Positions 26,028 to 36,112 of a stretch of DNA of 64,000 nucleotides are shown piece by piece (the first letter of the stretch is position 1; the number at the start of each line of letters is the position of its first letter). The translations under genes were made by a program, and so were the position numbers. Origin of the DNA: Pseudoclavibacter sp. AY1F1 (GTDB lineage: Bacteria > Actinomycetota > Actinomycetes > Actinomycetales > Microbacteriaceae). The DNA is taken from positions 1-64,000 of the forward strand of contig NZ_PSTQ01000015.1 in NCBI RefSeq assembly GCF_002931075.1, in the 5' to 3' direction. The notes under the pieces are model-generated. The model was not told the DNA's origin and did not search any database. It saw only the letters and a list, made by a program, of their open reading frames with translations.

Positions 26028-26384
26028 GTGACTACTCGCAGCGAATGGATCGAGCACCGCCGCGGCGACGGCGAGCTTCTCGGTTGGATGCGCCCGGCCG
26101 GCGAGGCTTTCGTCGTGATCGACCTGCTCGGGCGTGCAATTTCCGAGCCGCTTGATTGGTTCGACGCGGAGTCCCTTCTGGAGGCGACGGGCATGAGTTA
26201 CCTCGCTGACGCCTATGAGCTGCGCCTCGAGGATGGCGAGTGGACTCGCGTGCGAATCACGGAGGTGTCGGCGAGCCGCGTTCGTGTGAAGCTCGAGGAC
26301 TGGGGCGACATGAAGGCGCCGACTCGCGAATACATCCTCCCGTTCCCACCGATGGGTGACCTTCGGCTCTTCGAGGGCAGCTGA
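26028..26384 (+). CDS. Conserved hypothetical protein
   Basis: A 118-residue, single-domain, soluble protein starting at GTG 26028 (MTTRSEWIEHRRGDGELLGWMRP). It looks beta-rich, with Trp/Glu-rich strands (DGEWTRVRITEVSASRVRVKLEDWG). I do not recognise the family. TAGCAT at 26016-26021, then 6 nt, then GTG suggests a leaderless mRNA, and codon use matches the chromosome, so it is very likely real. Confidence 0.75.
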   Translation: MTTRSEWIEHRRGDGELLGWMRPAGEAFVVIDLLGRAISEPLDWFDAESLLEATGMSYLADAYELRLEDGEWTRVRITEVSASRVRVKLEDWGDMKAPTREYILPFPPMGDLRLFEGS

Positions 26385-27573
<1,189 letters not shown>

Positions 27574-27881
27574 AGGGCGGGTCGTTCCGGGCCGGGTGCG
27601 CAGTTCAGTTGCGAGTTGCGCTCCCGACCCTCCGTCGGTTCTGCCGAGCCCGCCTGTCGCCCTGAAGGGGCGAACGGCGAGCGCACTGTGCCGTTGCCGT
27701 ATTGGGTGGCGTCTCCAGTGACCGGCCCAACTCAACGGTGCAGGTTCTGAGTTCGTCGGCTCTGCTCGACTTCCGCGGTTCCGAGTCCGGCGGCTCCACT
27801 CGCGTTCCGCGGTTCTGAGTTCGTCAGCCCACTCGCGTTCCGCGGTACCGAGTCCGGTGGCTTTACTCGCGTTCTGCGGTT
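27574..27881. other. Gap between convergent genes, mostly tandem repeat
   Basis: No gene is supported in these ~310 nt. The left half is unremarkable; the right half is the 33-34-bp tandem array described separately. Reverse-strand open frames here are repeat translations. Confidence 0.6.
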
Positions 27882-27898
27882 TCAGGTTCTGCGGTTCC
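27743..27898. repeat. 33-34-bp tandem repeat array
   Basis: Four adjacent units at 27764-27797, 27798-27830, 27831-27864 and 27865-27898, with a partial unit before them. Each begins ACTCGCGTTCCGCGGTTC or a variant and ends CGGCTCC-like. The last unit contains the final codons of the HNH gene on the minus strand. Confidence 0.8.
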
Positions 27899-29447
27899 AC
27901 TCTGGGCGAGGGGCATCGATGCGCTCAGGCATGCGGCGGCGCGGGGTCCGGCGTCGGACGTGGTGGGCGACGCTCGCCACGACTCTCCACCTGCCATCGG
28001 GACGGAGGATGAGGGTGAGTCTGCCGCGGTGGACTTCGTGGTGGTGGAAGGAGCACAGCAGGATGCCGTCTTTCACGTCGGTTGGTCCGCCTTCGCTCCA
28101 GGGCACGGCGTGGTGTGTTTCGCACCAGCGTGCTGGCGCTCGGCAGCCGGGAGCTCGGCAGTGTCGGTCTCTGACGAAGATCGCCCGCCGCTGGCCCGTC
28201 GTGAAGAGTCGTCGGCGCCTGCCGAGGTCGAGGATCTCCCCATTCGAGCCCCGGACTGCGACGCGGATGAACCCGTCGCACATGACTTTCGCGGCGAATG
28301 ACGCCGGGACGGGTTCGCCGGTGTGCTCGAAGTGGGACACGTCCTCGGGACGCGCAGGGTTTCCCTCGAGCCCAGCCTCGGTGGTCACGACGACGAGCGT
28401 GGGCGCTTCCCCGCCGATGCGGGGCGCGTCGGTCGATTCGGCGTAGGACGTCAGAATCGAGGCGAGCGCGTCCATGCGCCGCTGCGGCTGCGTGCGCAGA
28501 TCCTCCAATGGGGCCTCGGCGTCACCGTGCTCGTGGTTGTCGTCGTCGCTGCGAGGGTCGTCGCCGTCGCCGTCGTTGGCGGCGGCGGAGTCAGCGCCCG
28601 CGTCAGCGCCGGCGTCGTCGCTGTCGAGGGGCGCGCCGTCCGTGCCGAGGGCCGCGGCGTGCGGCTCCCCGCAACTCGTCGCCGCGGGGAACTCCACCGC
28701 CCGGCGAGGCGAGAGGAGCGCGTCAATATCCAAGATCAGCTGCTCACCCTGCTCCGGCGTCGCGACGAACTTGCCCGTGATCGCCCCATCAGCGCGCCGC
28801 GACCACCACAAACCCCGCTCCGCCGCGATCTTCTCCGACCGCGGCTCGTCACCATCCGGATCCAGGTACGACACCCACATCGCGGCCTGCACCTCCAGCA
28901 CCTTCGGCACCGCCGGCTGCTCATCCTCCGGGTTCACCCCACACGCCGACGCCACCAGCTCCGCCTCGGCCAGCGCGAGATCATCGACGTCGACGCGGTC
29001 ACGCGTGTGCTCAAGACCCTTCGTGATCGCGGCCGCCTGCGCCACCGACATCACCCCCGACGAAACCGCCCGGGACACCGCTGCGAACTTCGCGGGGATC
29101 GGCTCCCCCGTCATCCCCATCCGCTCCCGCGTCACGGAAGCCACCTTGACGAGCGTGTTCGCCTCGAACAGCTTCACGCCGAGCACCTGCTCAACCATGC
29201 CGGCCAAATCCCGAAACCCCGCCTTGCGTGCGACCGTCTCCGACCGCGGCGACTCATCCTCCCGCCGGAGCATCTCGGCAGCCACTTCCACCAACGCCGC
29301 ATCCAACACCCGCCGACGAGCCGCCAACTCGTGCAGCACGACCACGATCTCCGCGTCAGGAACTCCGGAAAGTTGGGTTCGAGCCTCGAGGAGCGCATCC
29401 ACAACAGCCGTCTCACGAGACGAACTTCTGAATGACTCCGATGCCAC
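27882..29447 (-). CDS. DUF222/HNH endonuclease (13E12-type)
   Basis: A 521-residue protein with the N-terminal DUF222 helical region (VVDALLEARTQLSGV, LRREDESPRSETVARKAGFRDLAGMVEQ) and a C-terminal HNH nuclease: RAIFVRDRHCRAPGCRAPARWCETHHAVPWSEGGPTDVKDGILLC (quoted here only for its Cys/His pattern at residues ~440-480) followed by HHHEVHRG. These are multicopy genes in actinobacteria with unknown role. GGGGGAGG 5 nt before GTG 29447 sets the start. A ~40-residue Asp/Ala-rich insertion splits the middle. The 3' end lies in a tandem repeat. Confidence 0.9.
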   Translation of the reverse strand: MASESFRSSSRETAVVDALLEARTQLSGVPDAEIVVVLHELAARRRVLDAALVEVAAEMLRREDESPRSETVARKAGFRDLAGMVEQVLGVKLFEANTLVKVASVTRERMGMTGEPIPAKFAAVSRAVSSGVMSVAQAAAITKGLEHTRDRVDVDDLALAEAELVASACGVNPEDEQPAVPKVLEVQAAMWVSYLDPDGDEPRSEKIAAERGLWWSRRADGAITGKFVATPEQGEQLILDIDALLSPRRAVEFPAATSCGEPHAAALGTDGAPLDSDDAGADAGADSAAANDGDGDDPRSDDDNHEHGDAEAPLEDLRTQPQRRMDALASILTSYAESTDAPRIGGEAPTLVVVTTEAGLEGNPARPEDVSHFEHTGEPVPASFAAKVMCDGFIRVAVRGSNGEILDLGRRRRLFTTGQRRAIFVRDRHCRAPGCRAPARWCETHHAVPWSEGGPTDVKDGILLCSFHHHEVHRGRLTLILRPDGRWRVVASVAHHVRRRTPRRRMPERIDAPRPEWNRRT

Positions 29448-29498
29448 GGTAACCTCCCCCAAGATCACCACCAGCCTAGCACTCGACCGGGTCAACAA

Positions 29499-29734
29499 CT
29501 AGTCCTAGACCAGGCTTTTTCCGCGCATTTAGTATTTAAATTCGACCCAGCTGCGATACGCGTGAAACCCCAGATGGGCAGAGTAAATCCGCTCCGCCAC
29601 ACCCAGGCCCGCACACCAGTCACATATCAAAGATCTAAAGGGACTGAATCGACTTCGGAGCCAATCAGACAGCCGGCCGCCAATCAGCGGTCGACGGCCA
29701 ACCGCCAGTCAGCAGCCAGCGGCCGCCCCACCCC
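29499..29734. other. Gap with AT-richer stretch and GC-rich imperfect repeats
   Basis: The left part (29505-29560) is AT-rich for this genome (TTTTTCC, ATTTAGTATTTAAATT) and is the likely promoter zone of the HNH gene. The right part (29660-29730) has imperfect repeats of CCAATCAG/GCCAGCGGCC. No gene is seen. Confidence 0.5.
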
Positions 29735-30625
29735 TTACACGTACTGCGCGTACGCCGGCAGGTCGAGCACGCCGTTGCCGGAGAGCCCGAGGACGATGAC
29801 TTCTCCGTCGGCCGCCTGGCGCGCGTGCGCGATCGCGCCGGCGACCGCGTGCGTCGACCGCGTGCGTCGACTCGGGTGCCGGAATAATGCCTCCGCTGCG
29901 CGCGAAGAGCAGGCCGGCTTCGAATGCGTCGTCCTGCTCGATCGCGATGGCGTCCATGAGGCCGAGGTTCACGGCGTGCGACACCATGGGAGACGTGCCG
30001 TGGTAGCGGAGGCCTCCGGCGTGGATGGACGGCGGCACGAAGTCCTTGCCGAGGGTGTGCATCTTGAGCAGGGGCGTGAGCCCTGCGACGTCTCCGAAGT
30101 CGTAGCGGTACTCGCCCTGCGTGAGCGACGACGGGCAGGCCGCGGGCTCGCAGGCGACGAGGCGGGTCTTGGTGCCCTCGCGTAGGCGTCCGAGGAATGG
30201 GAAGGTGAGGCCGGCGAGGTTCGATCCGCCGCCGGCGCAGCCGAAGATCACGTCGGGCACGGCGTCGCCGGCTTCCGCGAGTTGCTGCATCGCTTCCTGG
30301 CCGATGACTGACTGGTGCAGCATGACGTGGTTGAGCACGCTGCCGAGCGCGTAGTGCGCGTTCGGGTCCTGGGCGGCGACCTCGACGGCTTCGCTGATGG
30401 CCATGCCAAGTGACCCCGTTGTGTTCGGGTCCTTCGCGAGCATCGCTCGTCCAGCTTCCGTGAGGTCGGAGGGCGACGGATGGCAGACGCCGCCGTACAC
30501 CTCCATCTGCGCCTTGCGGTACGGCTTGGAGTCGTAGGAGGCGCGCACCTGCCACACCTCGACCTCGAGCCCCAGCAGCGCGCCGGCGAATGAGAGGGAG
30601 GCGCCCGCGATAGTAGCGGACGCGG
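29735..30625 (-). pseudogene. trpB2: TrpB2 (tryptophan-synthase-beta-like) pseudogene
   Basis: The minus strand encodes the C-terminal two thirds of a TrpB2 enzyme: SLSFAGALLGLEVEVWQVRASYD, then the phosphate-binding loop FGCAGGGSNLAG and GLRYHGTSPMVSHAVNLG, and GGIIPAPESTHAV. Everything before about the TETGAGQWG position, including the PLP-binding lysine, is missing. At 29846-29871 a 13-bp tandem duplication shifts the frame; past it the expected ending (GEVIVLGLSGNGVLDLPAYAQYV, then TAA at 29735) continues in another frame. So the gene is broken twice and cannot make a working enzyme. Confidence 0.88.
29846..29871. repeat. 13-bp tandem duplication that frameshifts trpB2
   Basis: CGCGTGCGTCGAC is present twice head to tail (29846-29858, 29859-29871). 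Removing one copy restores the normal TrpB2 reading frame, so it is the inactivating mutation or a later one after truncation. Confidence 0.9.
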
Positions 30626-30669
30626 TCAGCCTGCTCCGCGTTGCCCTCCGCGTTCTCTAGGCTGGCCTC

Positions 30670-31161
30670 ATGCCCCGCACTCTGATCCTGCTCCGCCACG
30701 CAAAAGCCGAGCATCCGATGACGATCGATGACCGCCAGCGTTCGCTCGCCGATCGCGGCGTTCGCGAGGCTGCTGAGGCCGGAGACTGGCTGCGCGAGCA
30801 CGCCCCGAAGGTCGACAAAGTGCTCTGCTCCCCCGCTGCGCGCACGCGGCAGACGCTGGAGACCGCCGAGATCCTGGCCCCGGCCGAGTTCCCGAGCGTC
30901 CTCTACATGGGCGGCGAGGACGACTACCTCGAGCAGGTCAAAGAGACCGACGCCGAGGTGCAGACGCTGCTGGTCATCGGCCACGAGCCGACCGTGTCCG
31001 GCACGGCGATCGCACTGGCCTCGGATAAGGACTCCGAGCTGGCTCTCGAGATCCGCCACGGCTACCCGACTTCAGGCATCACGGTGCTGACATTCCACGG
31101 CGAGTGGGATGCGCTGCGCTGGAACTCCGCGAACATCACGGCGTTCCACGCTCCCCGCTAG
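30670..31161 (+). CDS. SixA-like phosphohistidine phosphatase
   Basis: A 163-residue histidine-phosphatase-superfamily protein. The catalytic LRHAKAE motif sits at residues 8-14, a second arginine is in SPAARTRQT, and the second histidine in VIGHEPT. SixA removes phosphate from histidine on phosphotransfer proteins; actinobacterial homologues are not well characterised. TAGGCT at 30658-30663, then 6 nt, then ATG suggests a leaderless transcript. It is divergent from the trpB2 remnant. Confidence 0.88.
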   Translation: MPRTLILLRHAKAEHPMTIDDRQRSLADRGVREAAEAGDWLREHAPKVDKVLCSPAARTRQTLETAEILAPAEFPSVLYMGGEDDYLEQVKETDAEVQTLLVIGHEPTVSGTAIALASDKDSELALEIRHGYPTSGITVLTFHGEWDALRWNSANITAFHAPR

Positions 31162-31182
31162 GAACTCGCTGACGGCGCGCGC

Positions 31183-31246
31183 TCGCATCCACACGAGATA
31201 CGCACCCTCGTTCGTCAATGAAGATGCGTCCGCCGCGTGGATGCGA
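31183..31246. terminator. 13-bp near-perfect inverted repeat between convergent genes
   Basis: TCGCATCCACACG (31183-31195) pairs with CGCGTGGATGCGA (31234-31246) at 12 of 13 positions around a 38-nt loop. It lies between the SixA gene and the convergent antiporter gene. A perfect 12-bp palindrome GGATGCGCATCC follows at 31258-31269. Confidence 0.55.
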
Positions 31247-31284
31247 CTCAGAGCTCAGGATGCGCATCCACTTTGGGCAGCCCG

Positions 31285-32469
31285 CTAGAACTCCGCGGCC
31301 AGGTCCCGCCGTGCATCCGCTGGCCGAAGTGCCATGCCGATGATCGGGAAGAGCAGCACGGAGAGCATCCCGGCCCCGACCAGCGACGAGGCGAGGGCCG
31401 GCTCGAGCACTTTCTCGTCGACGCCGATGGCCGTGACGGCGACGATGATGGGCAGCGCCGTCGAGCTGAGCAGTCCGAGGCTCGCCCGCTCTCGCACCGC
31501 GGCCCCCTTGGGCGCGACGAGCTGCGCGGGTACTCCCCTGATGAGCAGCAGCAGCGCGAGGAACACGGGCAGCAGGATGAGCGCCTGGGTGCTCCCGAGG
31601 AGCGCGTCGAGGTTGAACGTGACCCCGGTGTAGATGAAGAAGAGCGGCACGAGGAACCCGAACGCGATCGCCTCGATCTTGCTCTCGACCTGCTCCCGGT
31701 CTGATTCCGGGGCGCTGCGCATGATGATCTGCCACATGACGCCGGCCGCGAAGGCGCCGAGCAGGATGTCGAGGTCGAGGACCGCGCTGAGCGCGACGAG
31801 GCAGGCGAGCGTGAAGATGACCACCCGCACCGCGAACTGCCCGGACGTGTGGAGGCTCGCGCTGACCAGCCGGTGCAGGTGCCCGTGCTGCATGCGCACG
31901 GCGACGAGGATCGCGACCCCAGTGATGACAACGAACAGCGCGAGCACAAGCGCTGAGACGCCGGGCGAGCGCGTGCCGAGGAAGACGGAGATAGCGACCA
32001 GCGGTCCGAACTCTCCGACGGCCCCCATCGCCGTGGTCGCCCTGCCGAACGGGGAGCCGAGCTCGCCGGCGTCGCGGAGGATGGGGATGAGCGTGCCGAG
32101 GGCCGTCGAGCTGAGGGCGATCGCGATGATAACTGCCGCCTCGCCTGGCGCGATGAGGAACCCGGCGGCGAGCCCCATGGCGAGGCTCACGACCCACGCC
32201 ATCGACGCCCGGCCGAGCACTGTGCCGCCGAGGCTGCGGAAGCGGATCTCGTTGCCTGCCACGAAGAAGAGGGCCGCGAGGCCGAACTCGGAGAGCCAGT
32301 CGAGCAGCTCGGACTTGTCGACCCAGCCGAGCAGGCTGGGCCCGATGGCGATGCCGAGCAGGAGCTCGAACACGACGATGGGCACCTTGACCCAGAGCGA
32401 GATGCTGCGCGCGAAGAGGGGAGCCAGCACTGCGAGGGCCGGGATGAGGAAGATCCCGGGTTCGGACAC
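31285..32469 (-). CDS. CPA2-type cation:proton antiporter
   Basis: A 394-residue membrane protein with about twelve spans, of the Na+/H+ exchanger (Kef/NapA-like) family: FELLLGIAIGPSLLGW, the core FGLAALFFVAGNEI, and LDILLGAFAAGVMWQ, followed by FLVPLFFIYTGVTFNL. It would exchange Na+ or K+ for protons across the cytoplasmic membrane. There is no C-terminal TrkA-N domain. GTG 32469 is preceded by TACTCT and 6 nt, matching the leaderless pattern. Divergent from the hydrolase at 32553. Confidence 0.9.
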   Translation of the reverse strand: MSEPGIFLIPALAVLAPLFARSISLWVKVPIVVFELLLGIAIGPSLLGWVDKSELLDWLSEFGLAALFFVAGNEIRFRSLGGTVLGRASMAWVVSLAMGLAAGFLIAPGEAAVIIAIALSSTALGTLIPILRDAGELGSPFGRATTAMGAVGEFGPLVAISVFLGTRSPGVSALVLALFVVITGVAILVAVRMQHGHLHRLVSASLHTSGQFAVRVVIFTLACLVALSAVLDLDILLGAFAAGVMWQIIMRSAPESDREQVESKIEAIAFGFLVPLFFIYTGVTFNLDALLGSTQALILLPVFLALLLLIRGVPAQLVAPKGAAVRERASLGLLSSTALPIIVAVTAIGVDEKVLEPALASSLVGAGMLSVLLFPIIGMALRPADARRDLAAEF

Positions 32470-32552
32470 GCGCTCAGAGTAACAGCGGGTGCGCGTAGCG
32501 TGAGCGAGTCTGTCCGAGTTGAGAGCTTGGCCACGAGAACTGGAGCGGATGC

Positions 32553-33284
32553 ATGAAGCTGCACACGATCACGATGGGTGACGGTCCGAAGAAGGTCGCG
32601 CTGGTGCATGGCATCGGGGCGAGCGCCGAGCTCTGGGGGTCGCTCGCGGAGCGCATCGCGGAGTCCGGCGAGTACACGGCGATCGCCGTCGATCTGCGGG
32701 GGCACGGCGAGAGTCCGCGGGCGCAGAGCTACCGCCTCGACGAGTTCGTGGACGACCTGTGCGAGACGCTACCGGGCGACCTGCACAGCGCGGTCGGGCA
32801 CTCGCTTGGCGGGGCGCTGCTCGTTCGGGCTGTGCCGCGCCTCCTGCCCGAACGCGCGGTCTACCTCGATCCTGGTTTCAAGCTCGGGCTGCCAAGCGAG
32901 GGTGCCGGGGCGCGCGTCTTCTGGGCCCTCTCCGGTGTCACGCTCCCGCTTGTCATGTTGGCGAGCGCCGCGACGGGCACGGGCGACACGAAGCGCTACT
33001 CGGCCGAGACGCGCATCCTCGACAAGCGGGCGAAGCAGCGCTTCGACAAGAAGATGACCGTCGGCATCTTCGACCAGATCGCGCATGCGCCCTACGCGCC
33101 GACTGCTCCGGTCGTCCAGTCGACGCTGGTCCTCTCGTCGGAGGGCGAGGCCGTCGCCCCGGCACCGATCCCCGCCGAGCTCGAGGCGCTGGGCTGGGAT
33201 GTGCGGCATCTGCCGGAAGTCGGGCATCCGTTCTGGCTGCACGACGCCGATGCGACGTTCGGGGCGATCTGCGACGTGCTCTGA
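32553..33284 (+). CDS. Alpha/beta hydrolase
   Basis: A 243-residue hydrolase: LVHGIGASAELWG (oxyanion), VDLRGHGES, nucleophile elbow VGHSLGGAL, and a C-terminal EVGHPFWLHD with the catalytic histidine. The acid is probably in the STLVLSSEGE segment region, where the usual Asp is not obvious. It resembles general esterase/lipase-like proteins and no substrate can be assigned. Downstream is a membrane protein gene on the same strand about 90 nt away. Confidence 0.85.
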   Translation: MKLHTITMGDGPKKVALVHGIGASAELWGSLAERIAESGEYTAIAVDLRGHGESPRAQSYRLDEFVDDLCETLPGDLHSAVGHSLGGALLVRAVPRLLPERAVYLDPGFKLGLPSEGAGARVFWALSGVTLPLVMLASAATGTGDTKRYSAETRILDKRAKQRFDKKMTVGIFDQIAHAPYAPTAPVVQSTLVLSSEGEAVAPAPIPAELEALGWDVRHLPEVGHPFWLHDADATFGAICDVL

Positions 33285-33377
33285 GCAGGAGAAGCGCGGA
33301 TGCACGCGGGCAGTTCTCCCCCGCGCCGTCACGCGCCGCTCCCCTAGGCTGGGCGGCAAATCGATCGAGGAGTGCGC

Positions 33378-33944
33378 ATGCTGTCCGTCGAATATCCGAG
33401 AGATGTCATCTTCACTGCGTCCTTGTTCGGCTTCGCGACGTTCGTCTGGGCGGGGTGGGCGCAGGAGCGCCCCAGGCACTGGGCGTGGCGCATCGTCTTT
33501 GGCGTGCTGGGCCTCGCGGGGGTCGCCCTCGTCGGCATCACCTTGCCGACCGCGATCAAGAACTGGTCAAGCGCGACGGCCCTGCGGGTCGATTCGGTGC
33601 CGTTCACGATCTACATCGCCATGGTCGCGGTCGAGGTCGTCGGCGGCATCATCGCGGCGATCGTCCTCCTGCGCCGCAAGAAGGGCGAGCTCATGGCGCC
33701 GGTCATGCTCCTCATTGTGGGGTTGCACTGGGTGCCCATGATCTGGGTGTTCGAGCAGCCGTTCCTCGCCCCGGTCTCGATCTGGGCGATCGCCGTCGCG
33801 ATCGTCACGTTCTTCCTTCCCAGTGAGAAGCAGGCGCCGAGCTTCTGGTGCGGAATCCTCGGCGCTCCGGTGTTCCTCGTCACGGGCGTTATCTTCGCGA
33901 TCGTTGGACTCAACGAGTTCGCGAGCATGACCTGCGCGTGCTGA
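33378..33944 (+). CDS. Multi-span membrane protein of unknown function
   Basis: A 188-residue membrane protein with about six predicted spans (for example FTASLFGFATFVWAGW, IVFGVLGLAGVALVGITL, FTIYIAMVAVEVVGGIIAAIVLL, APVFLVTGVIFAIVGL). It ends in a Cys-containing tail (SMTCAC). GAGGA at 33367-33371 favours ATG 33378 over GTG 33372. No family recognised. Confidence 0.75.
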   Translation: MLSVEYPRDVIFTASLFGFATFVWAGWAQERPRHWAWRIVFGVLGLAGVALVGITLPTAIKNWSSATALRVDSVPFTIYIAMVAVEVVGGIIAAIVLLRRKKGELMAPVMLLIVGLHWVPMIWVFEQPFLAPVSIWAIAVAIVTFFLPSEKQAPSFWCGILGAPVFLVTGVIFAIVGLNEFASMTCAC

Positions 33945-34020
33945 TCGCGGCGCGAGCATCCGGTGACTTCCCGTTCACGGCGCCCGGATCTCCTCCGCGC
34001 CTGACCTAGCATCAGCCCTC

Positions 34021-34584
34021 ATGGACTTCCTCCCGATCTTCGCGATGGCACTGGTCTTCGCCGTCCTCGGCGTCTGGCAGGCCGGCTGGCCCGCATCCGC
34101 GGCGTCGACGGGTCAACGGTGGATGTTCCGCGACCGCGAACCCAACTGGAGTGACGCCTACCTCGGCTACTTCAGGTTCGGCGGCGTCGTCTGGTGCCTG
34201 CTGGCGATCGGGGCGACCGTTATGGCCGTCTCGTTCACGTACCGGGCGACGCTCGCCGAGCGGTGCGAGCTGGAGCTCAAGCCTGCACTGGATGCGAACC
34301 GCAGCGCCGAGGGCTGGTCCGGCTCGGCCATGCAGTCGTTCGCGGACGAGCACGAGCTGACCCTGAAGACGGACACCTCGAAGGTCGATCTGCCGGAGCT
34401 GCCCGACTACGGCTCCATCTACGGACTCGACACGGAGGCGCCCGCGAAGCCGACGCCGCTGGTCACGACGACGTACACGTTCTCGACGATGGGCACCCCT
34501 GTGTTGGAGGCATCGGTGCAGACGGGTGGGTACGAGTCGTCGAAGCGCGACTTCGGGCCAGACCCGGCTGTCTGCATGCCCTGA
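34021..34584 (+). CDS. Two-span membrane protein of unknown function
   Basis: A 187-residue protein with two N-terminal membrane segments (FLPIFAMALVFAVLGVW and FGGVVWCLLAIGATVMAVSF) flanking a short loop, and a ~110-residue soluble C-terminal part that would lie outside (two Cys, at ERCELE and VCMP, could form a disulphide). TAGCAT lies 8 nt before the ATG, near-leaderless. The domain order resembles small DUF6199-like proteins, but I am not sure of this. Confidence 0.7.
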   Translation: MDFLPIFAMALVFAVLGVWQAGWPASAASTGQRWMFRDREPNWSDAYLGYFRFGGVVWCLLAIGATVMAVSFTYRATLAERCELELKPALDANRSAEGWSGSAMQSFADEHELTLKTDTSKVDLPELPDYGSIYGLDTEAPAKPTPLVTTTYTFSTMGTPVLEASVQTGGYESSKRDFGPDPAVCMP

Positions 34585-34697
34585 GTGGTGCATCCGCTGC
34601 CCCTTCTCGGCGGCAGAATCCGCGACTTGTTAACCTGGTGGTCAGTAGAGCGTCATACGTAACTCGACCAGACATACAGAACCAGGGAAAACAGAAC

Positions 34698-36092
34698 ATG
34701 AGAATTGCGATCATCGGTGCGGGCCCGAGCGGCATGGCACAGCTTCGAGCGTTCGAGTCGGCGGCCGAGCAGGGGCGGGAGATCCCTGAGATCGTCTGCT
34801 TCGAGAAGCAGGCCGACTGGGGCGGGCAGTGGAACTACTCGTGGATGACGGGCCTCGACGAGCACGGCGAGCCGGTCCACTCGAGCATGTATCGCAACCT
34901 CTGGTCGAACGGGCCGAAGGAGGCTCTCGAGTTCGCTGATTACAGCTTCGATGAGCACTTCGGCCGCCCCATCTCGTCGTATCCCCCGCGCCCCGCGCTG
35001 TGGGACTACATTTCTGGCCGCGTCGAGCGCGCCGGTGTGCGCAAGCACGTGCGCTTCAGCACGGTGGTGCGCTGGGTCGACTTCGACGAGGCGACGCAGC
35101 AGTTCACGCTCGTGAGCGAGGACCTCGAGTCGAAGAAGACAAGCCGTGAGGTGTTCGATCGCATCATCGTCGGGTCGGGGCACTTCTCGTTCCCGAAGAT
35201 GCCGTCGTTCGAGGGCCTCGAGACGTTCCCTGGCCAGGTGAGCCACGCGCACGAGTTCCGTGGTGCGGAGAACCTGCGCGGCAAGGATGTGCTGGTCATC
35301 GGGTCGAGCTACTCGGCGGAGGACATCGGCAGCCAGGCGCACAAGATGGGCGCGCGTTCGGTGACGGCGAGCTACCGGACGGCCCCGATGGGGTACGACT
35401 GGCCGCTCGGCTTCGAGGAGCGCCCGCTCGTGACGAAGTTCGACGGCTCGACGGCGCACTTCGCTGATGGCACGCAGAAGGACTTCGACGCGGTGGTCCT
35501 GTGCACGGGGTACCTGCACAAGTACCCGTTCCTGCCCAGCGAGCTGGCGCTCGACTCGCCAAACAACGTGTACCCGGAGGGCCTCTACAAGGGGGTCGTG
35601 TGGGAGCAGAACCCGCACCTCTTCTACCTGGGCGCGCAGGACCAGTGGTTCACGTTCAACATGTTCGACGCGCAGGCGTGGTTCGTGCGCGACGTCATCC
35701 TGGGCGACGTTGTGCTGCCCGGGGTGGATGCGCGCCAGGCCGACATCGACGCGTGGCTCGAGCGCTTCCACGCGATCGGCGGGGCAGCGGACGAGATCCG
35801 CTTCCAGGCCGACTACACGCGCGACCTCATCGAGGCGACCGATTACCCGATGTTCGATCTCGATGAGGTCGTGGAGATCTTCCTCGCGTGGAAGCACGAC
35901 AAGGCGGAGGACATCATGGGGTACCGCGACCGCGCATACCGGTCCGTGATGACGGGCACGATCGCATCCACGCACCACACGAAGTGGATCGACGAGCTCG
36001 ACGACAGCCTCGCCCGGTACTTGGCGCCGCTTCCGGCCGCCGACCCCGCAGCAGATCCTGCCGCAGACGCTGCTGGCGCACCTGCGCTTTGA
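34698..36092 (+). CDS. tmm: Trimethylamine monooxygenase (Tmm-like flavin monooxygenase)
   Basis: A 464-residue flavin-containing monooxygenase. The FAD motif GAGPSG is at residues 7-12, FMO motif FPGQVSHAHEFR near 180, and the NADPH motif GSSYSAEDIGSQ near 205. Long stretches (EKQADWGGQWNYSW, HSSMYRNLWSNGPKEALEFADY, YKGVVWEQNPHLFYLGAQDQW) closely follow marine bacterial trimethylamine monooxygenases, which oxidise trimethylamine to its N-oxide with NADPH and O2. The frame is open to 34194, but the family start is ATG 34698. No TMA transporter or TMAO demethylase is next to it. Confidence 0.88.
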   Translation: MRIAIIGAGPSGMAQLRAFESAAEQGREIPEIVCFEKQADWGGQWNYSWMTGLDEHGEPVHSSMYRNLWSNGPKEALEFADYSFDEHFGRPISSYPPRPALWDYISGRVERAGVRKHVRFSTVVRWVDFDEATQQFTLVSEDLESKKTSREVFDRIIVGSGHFSFPKMPSFEGLETFPGQVSHAHEFRGAENLRGKDVLVIGSSYSAEDIGSQAHKMGARSVTASYRTAPMGYDWPLGFEERPLVTKFDGSTAHFADGTQKDFDAVVLCTGYLHKYPFLPSELALDSPNNVYPEGLYKGVVWEQNPHLFYLGAQDQWFTFNMFDAQAWFVRDVILGDVVLPGVDARQADIDAWLERFHAIGGAADEIRFQADYTRDLIEATDYPMFDLDEVVEIFLAWKHDKAEDIMGYRDRAYRSVMTGTIASTHHTKWIDELDDSLARYLAPLPAADPAADPAADAAGAPAL

Positions 36093-36112
36093 GCTGGCTC
36101 TAGGCTGTCGGG

